Source: Nitrososphaeria archaeon (lineage in GTDB: Archaea; Thermoproteota; Nitrososphaeria; Nitrososphaerales; Nitrososphaeraceae). From it: 5,410 nt of DNA. A model generated the notes under the pieces. The model ran no database searches, was not told the DNA's origin, and saw nothing but the letters and a program-made list of their open reading frames with translations. The stretch spans positions 1-5,410 of the forward strand of contig JAJPIN010000276.1 of the NCBI GenBank assembly GCA_021324715.1, written 5' to 3'. A program made the translations under genes and the position numbers. Positions 1 through 5,170 of this stretch are shown one piece after another. The stretch's first letter is position 1. Each line of letters opens with the position of its first letter.

Positions 1-21
1 GATAAACCAATGATAAACCAA
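1..21. repeat. Short direct repeat at the left edge
   Basis: GATAAACCAA occurs twice, at 1-10 and 12-21, separated by a single T. It may be part of a longer tandem array outside the window, or a chance repeat. Nothing else supports a function. Confidence 0.4.
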
Positions 22-80
22 AAATCACGTGCAGGCATAAGCTAGAAAATTAACAATTTCTATCGTAGAAACAAAAACGG

Positions 81-100
81 TATTAAAAAAGAATATTTCA
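81..100 (+). promoter_or_regulatory. Candidate TATA box for the small Cys/His gene
   Basis: An A/T block (TATTAAAAAAGAATATTT) ends about 15 bases before the ATG at 115, and its first half is centred about 28 bases upstream. This is the usual archaeal TATA distance for a leaderless message. The whole area is AT-rich, so the match is weak by itself. Confidence 0.35.
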
Positions 101-114
101 CAATTCAAATTAAA

Positions 115-333
115 ATGTCCAGTTCCACATATCGGAAGGGTATTATGCCATGTTTTCTTACAAGGAATATGCTCAGTTATCAAAGGCACTTTGTGAATCC
201 ATTGGGTGAAGGTGAGGAGGCAATATGTGATTATCGTACATGTCACCACAAGCTTTCAGAACATGGTTCACCAAGTAGTACTTGTAGGTGCTCTCATCCA
301 AGTAACAAGGCAATTGGATTAAATTTTCAATAG
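115..333 (+). CDS. Small Cys/His-rich putative metal-binding protein
   Basis: This 72-residue protein has no function I can name. Its second half carries a dense set of possible zinc ligands: C38, C43, H44, H45, H50, C57, C59 and H61, in the order Cys-x4-Cys-His-His-x4-His-x6-Cys-x-Cys-x-His-Pro. That spacing resembles small archaeal zinc-binding proteins and is unlikely in a random frame. The first 35 residues are basic and have no clear domain; internal ATGs at 145 and 169 would give 62- and 54-residue versions that keep every ligand. The ATG at 115 is preferred because an AT-rich TATA-like element (about 81-91) lies roughly 26 bases upstream, fitting a leaderless transcript. T-runs follow the stop. 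A longer frame on the opposite strand (173-457) overlaps it, so strand choice is not certain. Metal binding is inferred from the residue pattern alone. Confidence 0.55.
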   Translation: MSSSTYRKGIMPCFLTRNMLSYQRHFVNPLGEGEEAICDYRTCHHKLSEHGSPSSTCRCSHPSNKAIGLNFQ

Positions 334-528
334 CCTGCGTAACCTTAACTTTTTGTCTAAATTTTAAAAATAAATGAAGTATTCTTTTTTCAAGCATTTT
401 CGTATGCAAATGCATTGCTTGTAACAAACCATTATAGCCCCTGTCGAACAAAATCAATGTAATTAATGTTACTTGATTAACGATATTATAGCATTATAAA
501 AGATTTATCGTTGCCAATACACATTTGT
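334..528. other. Intergenic stretch with T-runs between convergent genes
   Basis: This stretch separates the stop of the plus-strand Cys/His gene from the stop of the minus-strand thiamine-binding gene. It contains runs of T on the plus strand at about 352-356 and 385-390 that could end the plus-strand transcript, because archaeal RNA polymerase stops at T-rich tracts. I see no strong hairpin, tRNA or further gene, apart from a doubtful minus-strand frame that continues into the Cys/His gene. Confidence 0.4.
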
Positions 529-837
529 TCACTTCAACTTATCCATGACAGAATCGACTTTCTGATCCAGATTTTGTTCCTTATCCAATCTTTCGTCAAT
601 ATGAACAATAGAGATAATCCTCCGAGTCCCTGAGGACTTGACAGCTTCATGGGCAATATTTATTGCATTAAGAATGTCTACCATATTATTGGACTGAATT
701 TGAGTTCCTAGAGGAGTAAGTGTAGCTTTGAGATCTTTGATTCCACTAATTGCATCAAAAGCTAGTGCAATTTCCTTACTCATACTTGTGCCAGAGCAGG
801 TTCCTACTGGAACTATACTTATCTCCGCAGTAATCAT
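529..837 (-). CDS. MTH1187-family thiamine-binding protein
   Basis: This 102-residue protein is a full-length member of the MTH1187/YkoF-like thiamine-binding family (formerly DUF77). Family members have a ferredoxin-like fold, assemble into dimers or tetramers, and bind thiamine or its pyrimidine part in the cytoplasm; they are thought to act in thiamine salvage or buffering rather than as enzymes. Recognisable blocks are the first strand with the I-S-I-V-P-V-G-T stretch (residues 7-14), the middle T-P-L-G-T-Q-I segment (about 41-47) that matches the family's conserved 'TPMGT' block, the helix with A-H-E-A-V-K (about 62-67), and the late D-E-R-x-D-K-E segment (about 81-87). There is no signal peptide or membrane segment. 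The ATG start is supported by an upstream TATA-like box at the leaderless distance. No thiamine biosynthesis gene is adjacent, so its role comes from family membership only. Confidence 0.9.
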   Translation of the reverse strand: MITAEISIVPVGTCSGTSMSKEIALAFDAISGIKDLKATLTPLGTQIQSNNMVDILNAINIAHEAVKSSGTRRIISIVHIDERLDKEQNLDQKVDSVMDKLK

Positions 838-858
838 TCTATAACTTCAATCACAGAA

Positions 859-872
859 ATAAATTATTTAAG
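859..872 (-). promoter_or_regulatory. Candidate TATA box for the thiamine-binding gene
   Basis: Read on the minus strand, TTAAATAATTTATT lies about 22-35 bases upstream of the ATG at 837. This is where an archaeal TATA box would sit for a leaderless or nearly leaderless message. No purine-rich ribosome-binding site precedes the ATG, which agrees with leaderless translation. Confidence 0.5.
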
Positions 873-885
873 TCATACTAGTAAT

Positions 886-959
886 ACAAAAGAAAGAAAA
901 AATCAATCTTCAAATTTAATGTGATCCTTTGAGACTCAATTAAATTGATAATTGAACTC
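886..959 (-). terminator. Candidate terminator of the exported-protein gene
   Basis: Downstream of the minus-strand stop at 998 there is an inverted repeat, TCAATTA (936-942) and TAATTGA (949-955) around a 6-base loop, which three further pairs (GAG 931-933 with CTC 957-959) extend across a small bulge. It is followed, on the minus strand, by a T-rich tract (complement of about 886-904). A hairpin plus T-tract is consistent with transcript ending, although archaeal termination depends mainly on the T-tract. The arms are AT-rich and could occur by chance. Confidence 0.4.
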
Positions 960-997
960 ACGATTGCATTGCTGAGCCATTGATAAATTCAGTTCTA

Positions 998-1453
998 TTA
1001 CTGGGTTTTATTTAGAACCAATTTGTTAGTTATGGAATTCGAAAAGGGGGCAGTCTTGTTCAAATCTGTAAATAATACAATAGTTGTAATTGATTGAGCT
1101 GTACTATTTGGTAAAGTGGTAACAAATTGCTGGAAACCGTTCTTTTCCGCCTTAAATCCATTTGGGATTGAAGTTGTTTTTAGTAAAGTTCCATTGGTTG
1201 TATATATCTTCATGGTTCCACTTATTTGTTTACCGACCGTAGTTGGGTCAGAAACCGAATATGTAGTTGTTACTTTAATTTGCTGAACGTTCTTGCCCGG
1301 TACTAAAAAAAACTGCGCATCGTTTGAGCTGAGAACAATCTCCTTACCATGATTTGCAAATACTGATTGGTGCAGAGTTGGAAGAATAAATACAATAATT
1401 ATAATGATTGGGACAATACTTTTACAGTTTCCTGTTTTTTTATTCCAATTCAT
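998..1453 (-). CDS. Small exported protein of unknown function
   Basis: I do not recognise this 151-residue protein. It begins with a basic N-terminus (K5, K6, K11), a strongly hydrophobic stretch at about residues 13-26 rich in isoleucine, and a V-F-A motif at 31-33 followed by N-H-G, a good signal-peptidase site. The mature part, about 118 residues, alternates polar and hydrophobic residues, is rich in Thr, Ser, Asn and Val, and has no cysteine, which suggests a beta-sandwich domain outside the cell. Four N-glycosylation sequons are present (N87, N116, N132, N148), in keeping with archaeal AglB-type glycosylation. If the hydrophobic segment is not cleaved it would be a membrane anchor instead. 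It stands alone between its own candidate promoter and terminator. Extracellular location is well supported; the role is unknown. Confidence 0.8.
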   Translation of the reverse strand: MNWNKKTGNCKSIVPIIIIIVFILPTLHQSVFANHGKEIVLSSNDAQFFLVPGKNVQQIKVTTTYSVSDPTTVGKQISGTMKIYTTNGTLLKTTSIPNGFKAEKNGFQQFVTTLPNSTAQSITTIVLFTDLNKTAPFSNSITNKLVLNKTQ

Positions 1454-1485
1454 TAGATATTCACTTTTAACTTTTCTAATTCAAA

Positions 1486-1500
1486 CCGCAGATATATTAA
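1486..1500 (-). promoter_or_regulatory. Candidate TATA box for the exported-protein gene
   Basis: Read on the minus strand, TTAATATATC lies about 35-48 bases before the ATG at 1453. Transcription would then begin about 15 bases before the start codon, a short leader in which I see no clear ribosome-binding site. A weaker A/T block closer to the gene (about 1470-1478) is an alternative. Confidence 0.35.
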
Positions 1501-1561
1501 TGGTAGATTATAAAGAATCGACCCTGCTTAACTAATAGTATGTAATTGTTGGTCCAGATCC

Positions 1562-1570
1562 GGAAAAAAT
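1562..1570 (-). terminator. T-tract just after the MFS gene
   Basis: On the minus strand a run of six T (complement of 1564-1569) begins four bases after the stop codon of the transporter gene. Such tracts are the main termination signal for archaeal RNA polymerase. No convincing stem sits directly in front of it. Confidence 0.4.
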
Positions 1571-1573
1571 TGC

Positions 1574-2728
1574 TTATTTTAACTTGAGTATTGGAAACAC
1601 CAGTAAAATCACGACCAGAGCCCCCAACAGCCAAGCTACTTCGTATCCCAATCCGTTGACGATAAATGAAAATAATACTGGCACCCAGAAAACACCAAAT
1701 AATGAAATACCATTAACGTAGCTCACCGCAAGAGTCTGATAATGGGGCTGAGATCTATTGATTTCCTTTGCCTTTGCATATACTATTACGAAACCTGCTG
1801 ATAAGAAGAATCCTGTCATAATTACAGAGGTTGCTAATACATATAGTGAGTTTGTAGTGAGACCTAGCATACTAATTGCGCTCAGAATACCTGATATGAA
1901 TAACAACTTCCTTGCATTTCCAAATTTATCATAAATCCTTCCAAAAAGTGGAGACGAAATAAGTGCAACTATTAAGCTCAGACTTCCGATTAACCCCGCT
2001 TCTACCGGACCTATCTTCAAATGATCCTCAAAGTAGAAAACACTAAATGTTAAAATCATGCTCGATCCTGCCTGAAATCCGAGTAATGTCAAACCAAGTA
2101 TTATCAATGACTTGTTAAATAAAGTGTCAAGTACATGAGATGTCTTTATTCTAAATTCTTTCTGTATTTCGTCTTCATGTCTTACCAATGCAATACTTAG
2201 GATGATGGCTGTAGTTATTCCCAATCCGCCACTCAAAATCACCGTTCCTCTCCATCCGAGCGTTTCAGCTAATATGGCCCAACCGAACAACCCGACAATT
2301 CCTCCTAAGGCATGGGATGAATTTAGCAGTCCTATTCCTAGACCTTCAGATTCTTTTCCTAAATATCTTGAGATTAATATAACACTAGGTCCAAAGAAAC
2401 ACGCCATCCCGATTCCAACTATAAATCTCAGTAAAATGATTTGTGCCGTATCACTAGCCAACCCAGTTACTAAGGCTGCAGATGATGCAATCATGATTCC
2501 GTAAATAGCAATCTTTCTTGCACCAATTTTCGCAGCTATAATCCCCGCAGGTACTTGAAAAAGCCCAACACCTATGAGAAAACTGGCGCTAATTATTCCT
2601 AATATGGCTATATTTGTTCCAAAGTCTGAAGCTATGAGGTAGAAGATAGAAGCAATGTTAAACCAATTAATTGTATATACTACTCTGGCAAGCAGTAAGC
2701 AAAGAGTTGCGACTTTATATCGATCCAA
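1574..2728 (-). CDS. Major facilitator superfamily (MFS) transporter
   Basis: This 384-residue membrane protein has the 12-helix pattern of the major facilitator superfamily, which moves small solutes across the cytoplasmic membrane using ion gradients. Two six-helix halves flank a charged cytoplasmic loop at about residues 183-204. The MFS loop motif G-x-x-x-D-x-x-G-x-x-(R/K) appears intact in the second half (263-274, with D267 and R273-K274). The first-half copy (62-72) is degenerate, with Ala where the usual Asp stands. R101 with the following G-x-G segment matches the helix-4 motif, and the glycine-rich helix 5 (142-149) fits the family. The substrate cannot be read from the sequence. 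The start is a TTG: GGGAG ends six bases upstream, a TATA box lies further up, and an in-frame stop 48 bases before the TTG (2776-2778) leaves no ATG or GTG between. The reading frame is undamaged. Confidence 0.92.
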   Translation of the reverse strand: MDRYKVATLCLLLARVVYTINWFNIASIFYLIASDFGTNIAILGIISASFLIGVGLFQVPAGIIAAKIGARKIAIYGIMIASSAALVTGLASDTAQIILLRFIVGIGMACFFGPSVILISRYLGKESEGLGIGLLNSSHALGGIVGLFGWAILAETLGWRGTVILSGGLGITTAIILSIALVRHEDEIQKEFRIKTSHVLDTLFNKSLIILGLTLLGFQAGSSMILTFSVFYFEDHLKIGPVEAGLIGSLSLIVALISSPLFGRIYDKFGNARKLLFISGILSAISMLGLTTNSLYVLATSVIMTGFFLSAGFVIVYAKAKEINRSQPHYQTLAVSYVNGISLFGVFWVPVLFSFIVNGLGYEVAWLLGALVVILLVFPILKLK

Positions 2729-2734
2729 TTTATA

Positions 2735-2739
2735 CTCCC
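2735..2739 (-). promoter_or_regulatory. Shine-Dalgarno site that fixes the TTG start of the MFS gene
   Basis: GGGAG on the minus strand ends six bases before the TTG codon at 2728-2726. It matches the anti-Shine-Dalgarno end of 16S rRNA over GGAG. It is the only clear ribosome-binding site in this window and, with the TATA box at about 2774-2781, predicts a leader of roughly 20 bases. Confidence 0.55.
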
Positions 2740-2753
2740 ATTTCCCGAAAATT

Positions 2754-2798
2754 CCCTCTATGCTAGGAGAGGGCTATATATTGAAGATTGATTCAATC
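2754..2798 (-). promoter_or_regulatory. MFS promoter: TATA box flanked by two inverted repeats
   Basis: On the minus strand a TATATA element (complement of about 2774-2782) lies some 50 bases before the TTG start. Directly upstream of it is a 13-base palindrome with arms GATTGA (2786-2791) and TCAATC (2793-2798). Directly downstream is a second inverted repeat with arms CCCTCT (2754-2759) and AGAGGG (2768-2773), separated by 8 bases. Symmetric sites on either side of a TATA box are a common layout for archaeal transcription-factor operators. No regulator is identified here, and short repeats can arise by chance. Confidence 0.45.
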
Positions 2799-2809
2799 AT
2801 CAGGAAATC

Positions 2810-3862
2810 TTAGTTCTTACTTTGAACCATGTAATATTCAGTAATATCTTCAAATGCTTTTATTTTCTCTGTTATTTGAATAGTTTTTAAATTAAATTTT
2901 TCTAGAACCTTTTCTTTTGTATATTGGGATATAACAATTTGATCACCTTCGGCTATTCCTTCCAACCTACTTGCCAAGTTCACATGCGTTCCTATTACAG
3001 TGAATTGATCCCTTTCTTGGCTTCCCATGAGGCCAACCAACACAGAGCCAGTATTAATACCACATTTGATATCTATGCTTATATCAACATTGGTAACTGT
3101 TTTCCATATGTCTAACCAATACTGCTTAAAAATCTGAAATGACTCCTTCAGTTTTAGTGCAGCAAGTACAGCATTTGAGGCTCCAACTCTACCATCATCA
3201 CGGTCATTGAATCCAAAATATGCAAGTATGCCATCACCGATGAATTTATCAACAATCCCCCCATATTCATGTATAATTGGGACCGCAACTCCTAGATATT
3301 CATTAAGAAATACAGCAATCAGTTCTGGATGATCTTTAAAATCCTCGGTTAACTTTGAAAAATTACTAATATCCCACAATACAATAGTCATTACTTTGTT
3401 CTGGATTAATATCGCATATGGATCACTAAGATACTCAATAATTGCTGGGTCTAGTTGTCTCTGTAGACGTGTTAGTATTTTTTGATTTGCGTTGTCAGAT
3501 ATTGACAAATTGATATCATCCAATAATTTGGATTTTTCCGATTCTGTCATTTGGTCCTCAGGTGTTGGAAATATCACAATCACCCCTCTTTCAGTAGGAT
3601 GCATAGAACAATAGTATGGTATACTTTGCTGATTACTATCGATTTTAACAGTCATAGATTCTCCGGGCAACATACTACCAGTTTGAAAGAAAGGACTTGG
3701 TAATGAAGAGCTCCCATCTCCTGAAGTCAAGTTATGTACCTTCGTGTCTCTATTAATCCAAGTTATAGTTTCACCTTTGACTATCTTAATAATCCTCGGT
3801 TCAAAGTACAAAATTTCTGTTGTATTTTCATTAAATCTAGGGATAACGACAAAATGTGGCAA
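2810..3862 (-). CDS. Cupredoxin-class III adenylate/guanylate cyclase fusion
   Basis: This 350-residue protein joins a plastocyanin-like cupredoxin (about 1-98) through a charged helical linker (about 101-155) to a class III nucleotide cyclase domain (about 157-345), which would make cAMP or cGMP from ATP or GTP. The cupredoxin keeps three copper ligands, H43 and the pair in C85-x2-H88, but has Glu91 where amicyanin has its axial Met. The cyclase has both metal-binding aspartates (D164, D210), the purine-site pair K206 and T288, and the transition-state residues N295 and R299, so it should be active. The Lys/Thr pair is typical of subtype IIIb, many members of which respond to bicarbonate, and favours ATP. 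There is no signal peptide or membrane helix. The TTG start is forced, because a TGA stop directly precedes it in frame, and a TATA box 22-30 bases upstream suggests a leaderless message. Active cyclase is likely; copper or redox sensing is inference. Confidence 0.92.
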   Translation of the reverse strand: MPHFVVIPRFNENTTEILYFEPRIIKIVKGETITWINRDTKVHNLTSGDGSSSLPSPFFQTGSMLPGESMTVKIDSNQQSIPYYCSMHPTERGVIVIFPTPEDQMTESEKSKLLDDINLSISDNANQKILTRLQRQLDPAIIEYLSDPYAILIQNKVMTIVLWDISNFSKLTEDFKDHPELIAVFLNEYLGVAVPIIHEYGGIVDKFIGDGILAYFGFNDRDDGRVGASNAVLAALKLKESFQIFKQYWLDIWKTVTNVDISIDIKCGINTGSVLVGLMGSQERDQFTVIGTHVNLASRLEGIAEGDQIVISQYTKEKVLEKFNLKTIQITEKIKAFEDITEYYMVQSKN

Positions 3863-3882
3863 TCAATTCTAAGTAATTATAA

Positions 3883-3893
3883 CAGAATATAAT
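3883..3893 (-). promoter_or_regulatory. TATA box of the cupredoxin-cyclase gene
   Basis: GATTATATTC on the minus strand is centred about 26 bases before the TTG at 3862, the standard archaeal TATA-to-start distance. Transcription would begin at or next to the TTG, so the message should be leaderless. This supports the short N-terminus without a targeting peptide. Confidence 0.55.
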
Positions 3894-3940
3894 CTTACGT
3901 ACTTTGCATTATTTGTGCTCAAATTCTCAGATGTTCATTA

Positions 3941-3958
3941 AGCAAATTGACAATTGCT
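3941..3958. promoter_or_regulatory. Imperfect palindrome in a divergent promoter region
   Basis: AGCAAATTGACAATTGCT pairs with itself over eight bases (AGCAA and TTG with CAA and TTGCT), with one unpaired A and a one-base centre. It lies between the TATA box of the cyclase gene (minus) and the possible TATA elements of the zinc-ribbon gene (plus), so a factor bound there could affect both. No known operator consensus is matched. Confidence 0.3.
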
Positions 3959-3969
3959 CAATATGTCAT

Positions 3970-4010
3970 CCAAATATAATGATCGGTAGCGCTGGAAAGA
4001 CATTAATTAT
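3970..4010 (+). promoter_or_regulatory. Candidate TATA elements for the zinc-ribbon gene
   Basis: Two A/T elements precede the ATG at 4032: CAAATATAAT at about 3971-3980, and TTAATTAT at 4003-4010. The second is at the leaderless distance (about 25 bases). The first looks more like a TATA box and would give a leader of about 30 bases. I cannot decide between them. Confidence 0.35.
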
Positions 4011-4031
4011 GGTCATCGGACTTTACAAATT

Positions 4032-4178
4032 ATGGAAGGTGTTCAAAAGTTAAAGTGTAATTCGTGCGGAATTACATTCATGTCAGAAAATAACAATCCA
4101 CTTTGTCCAACATGTTCTGAAAGCTCAAATGCTCATCATCACGGAGAAGAACATGGTTGTGGCTGTGGTGGCCACTAA
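4032..4178 (+). CDS. Small zinc-ribbon protein with His/Cys-rich tail
   Basis: This 48-residue protein has two clear parts. Residues 9-28 form a rubredoxin-like zinc ribbon, with C9-x2-C12 and C25-P-x-C28 separated by 12 residues, that should hold one structural metal ion. Residues 35-48 form a tail rich in metal-binding side chains: H35, H36, H37, H41, C43, C45 and H48, with glycines between, ending on His at the stop codon. Similar short zinc-ribbon proteins with His/Cys/Gly tails are common in archaea, mostly without known function; the tail may bind or buffer a transition metal. It starts at ATG 4032, with an in-frame stop at 3987-3989 and no other ATG between. A seven-T run follows at once after the stop. 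It is divergent from the cupredoxin-cyclase gene. The Cys spacing and terminator position make a chance frame unlikely. Confidence 0.8.
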   Translation: MEGVQKLKCNSCGITFMSENNNPLCPTCSESSNAHHHGEEHGCGCGGH

Positions 4179-4179
4179 C

Positions 4180-4186
4180 TTTTTTT
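4180..4186 (+). terminator. T-tract ending the zinc-ribbon gene
   Basis: Seven consecutive T begin two bases after the TAA stop of the zinc-ribbon gene, a typical archaeal termination signal. It helps confirm the small gene upstream as a separate transcription unit. The next gene lies on the opposite strand and points towards it. Confidence 0.55.
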
Positions 4187-4293
4187 AGCATACCTTTAGT
4201 AGGTCTTGTTTAGGTATCAAAATTCTTGGTTTAATTACTTCAATCGCAGCCCTTTAGGATAGAATAGTACTTCGAAGGTCTGGATAATTTTTG

Positions 4294-4707
4294 TTAAACC
4301 ACGACAATTTCCAATTCGTCATACGCGTCTTTTACTGAGAGCTCAACTAATGTATCCTCATAAATTAACAGCCAATCTCTTATACCAACGACAGGAAGCT
4401 TTCTCACAAACATTTTACCGGATTGAATCAATTTTGCTATTATGTAAGCGTAGTGTAAGGAATCTTTATTTTCAGGATTCTTAATTTTAAAAAGACTATC
4501 TTGTAGTTCTATACCAGGACGTCCACCCTGTATGTTAATTGTAACGTTTTCAGCATATCTATTTAGTATTTTGGCAGTAACGTAGCTCTGTCCAATTTCA
4601 AACTTGTCAATGTTCAGTAATACTTGAGATCTGATACGAGGTGATTTCGGTATTTCATGAAATAATTGTTCAGATATTCCGTCGAAGAACAAACACCATA
4701 TCACCAC
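4294..4707 (-). CDS. C-terminal part of a frameshifted exported protein
   Basis: This 137-residue frame, opening with a possible GTG at 4707, has no recognisable family. From about residue 11 it looks like real protein: alternating hydrophobic and charged segments such as V-L-L-N-I-D and V-T-I-N-I, a sequon at N54, and an acidic C-terminus ending in three valines. Its first ten residues look less protein-like and overlap the end of the frame upstream by 38 bases. It has no promoter or ribosome-binding site of its own. The simplest reading is that it continues the protein starting at 4930: removing one base near 4681-4684 joins ...V-F-V-L-R to G-I-S-E-Q-L-F and gives one exported protein of about 211 residues. 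An independent overlapping gene is possible but less likely. Function unknown. Confidence 0.6.
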   Translation of the reverse strand: MVIWCLFFDGISEQLFHEIPKSPRIRSQVLLNIDKFEIGQSYVTAKILNRYAENVTINIQGGRPGIELQDSLFKIKNPENKDSLHYAYIIAKLIQSGKMFVRKLPVVGIRDWLLIYEDTLVELSVKDAYDELEIVVV

Positions 4708-4930
4708 TGGGATTGCATACGCATACTATATACAATTTTTCCTCGTCAACAAGGATGATCTGATCCAAGCTCATAGTGTGCCAACTTACCCATTCAGCGT
4801 CCTGTCTCGCATTTTCTGTACTATAAGTGAGTAGACCTTTTGTCCAATGGATGATTTTAGAATTTGCAAGCACGGACAATGCGTCTGACATGATAATGGC
4901 GCTCGGTATCAGTATTACTACAATTATCAT
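4670..4930 (-). CDS. N-terminal part of a frameshifted exported protein
   Basis: This 86-residue frame starts at ATG 4930 with a hydrophobic stretch at residues 2-13 and a V-L-A site at 20-22, which reads as a signal peptide or an N-terminal membrane anchor. The rest (about 23-81) has the mixed polar and hydrophobic pattern of a folded extracellular domain, with W29, W47 and W50 and a Cys-x-Cys at about 70-72. It then runs into a TGA at 4670-4672, a few residues after the point where the overlapping frame (4294-4707) begins to look like protein. This suggests the two are halves of one gene split by an extra base. The TATA-like AATATAT at about 4951-4957 is close to the leaderless distance from the ATG. 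No family is recognised; the call rests on the signal peptide and the match of the two frames. Confidence 0.6.
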   Translation of the reverse strand: MIIVVILIPSAIIMSDALSVLANSKIIHWTKGLLTYSTENARQDAEWVSWHTMSLDQIILVDEEKLYIVCVCNPSGDMVFVLRRNI

Positions 4931-5144
4931 TACATTTTACTTTTTAAAAATATATTGAAAGTGGATCCTTGGTAAAAGATTTCCCTAGACTTAAGACTTT
5001 AATACAGTTGAAAAAGCTTGTAATAATTACCTTCTTTGATAATCTGTGATATGGTAGAGCTGACATTCTAGAGTTCCTTTACAGAATACTAAATTAACGC
5101 TTATATTTTGGATTATACCCTGCCGGGTAGTAAATCTTAATTAG
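4931..5144. other. Intergenic stretch between divergent genes
   Basis: This AT-rich stretch separates the frameshifted minus-strand gene from the plus-strand gene at the right edge. It carries the promoter of the former near 4950. A 40-codon minus-strand frame (4944-5066) has no motif and overlaps that promoter, so it is not called as a gene. I see no RNA gene or strong repeat here. Confidence 0.4.
4941..4957 (-). promoter_or_regulatory. Candidate TATA box of the frameshifted gene
   Basis: Read on the minus strand, CAATATATTTTTAAAAA lies about 11-27 bases before the ATG at 4930, with TATAT centred about 23 bases away. It is slightly close but acceptable for a leaderless archaeal message. A working promoter would suggest that the gene is still transcribed despite the frameshift. 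Confidence 0.45.
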
Positions 5145-5156
5145 ATAAGGCATTTA

Positions 5157-5170
5157 ACTTTAAATATATT
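5157..5170 (+). promoter_or_regulatory. Candidate TATA box for the right-edge gene
   Basis: ACTTTAAATATATT is a good archaeal TATA-like element. The expected transcription start, about 26 bases on, falls near 5189-5193, almost exactly at a TTG codon (5192-5194). This placement argues against the TTG at 5169 as the real start. Confidence 0.4.

Noticed and set aside
1..45. Plus-strand frame open from the left edge to a TAG at 43-45
   Set aside because: It could be the end of a gene entering from the left, but 14 codons give no evidence of coding.
25..249. Minus-strand open frame of 74 codons
   Set aside because: It has no recognisable domain or supporting start signal and is antisense to the Cys/His gene.
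173..457. Minus-strand open frame of 94 codons with a TTG start
   Set aside because: It overlaps the plus-strand small protein, whose Cys/His pattern is more convincing. It shows no motif and no clear start signal. It remains the main alternative for this stretch.
2202..2504. Plus-strand open frame of 100 codons inside the MFS gene
   Set aside because: It is antisense to a clearly real membrane protein; its proline-rich composition is what the complement of helix codons gives.
529..2728. A thiamine uptake system combining the thiamine-binding protein and the MFS transporter
   Set aside because: The genes are not adjacent, each has its own promoter and terminator signals, and nothing in the transporter sequence indicates thiamine as substrate.
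2924..3115. Plus-strand open frame of 63 codons inside the cyclase gene
   Set aside because: It is antisense to the conserved catalytic domain and has no features of its own.
4944..5066. Minus-strand open frame of 40 codons
   Set aside because: It has no motif and runs into the promoter of the next gene; this length is expected by chance in AT-rich DNA.
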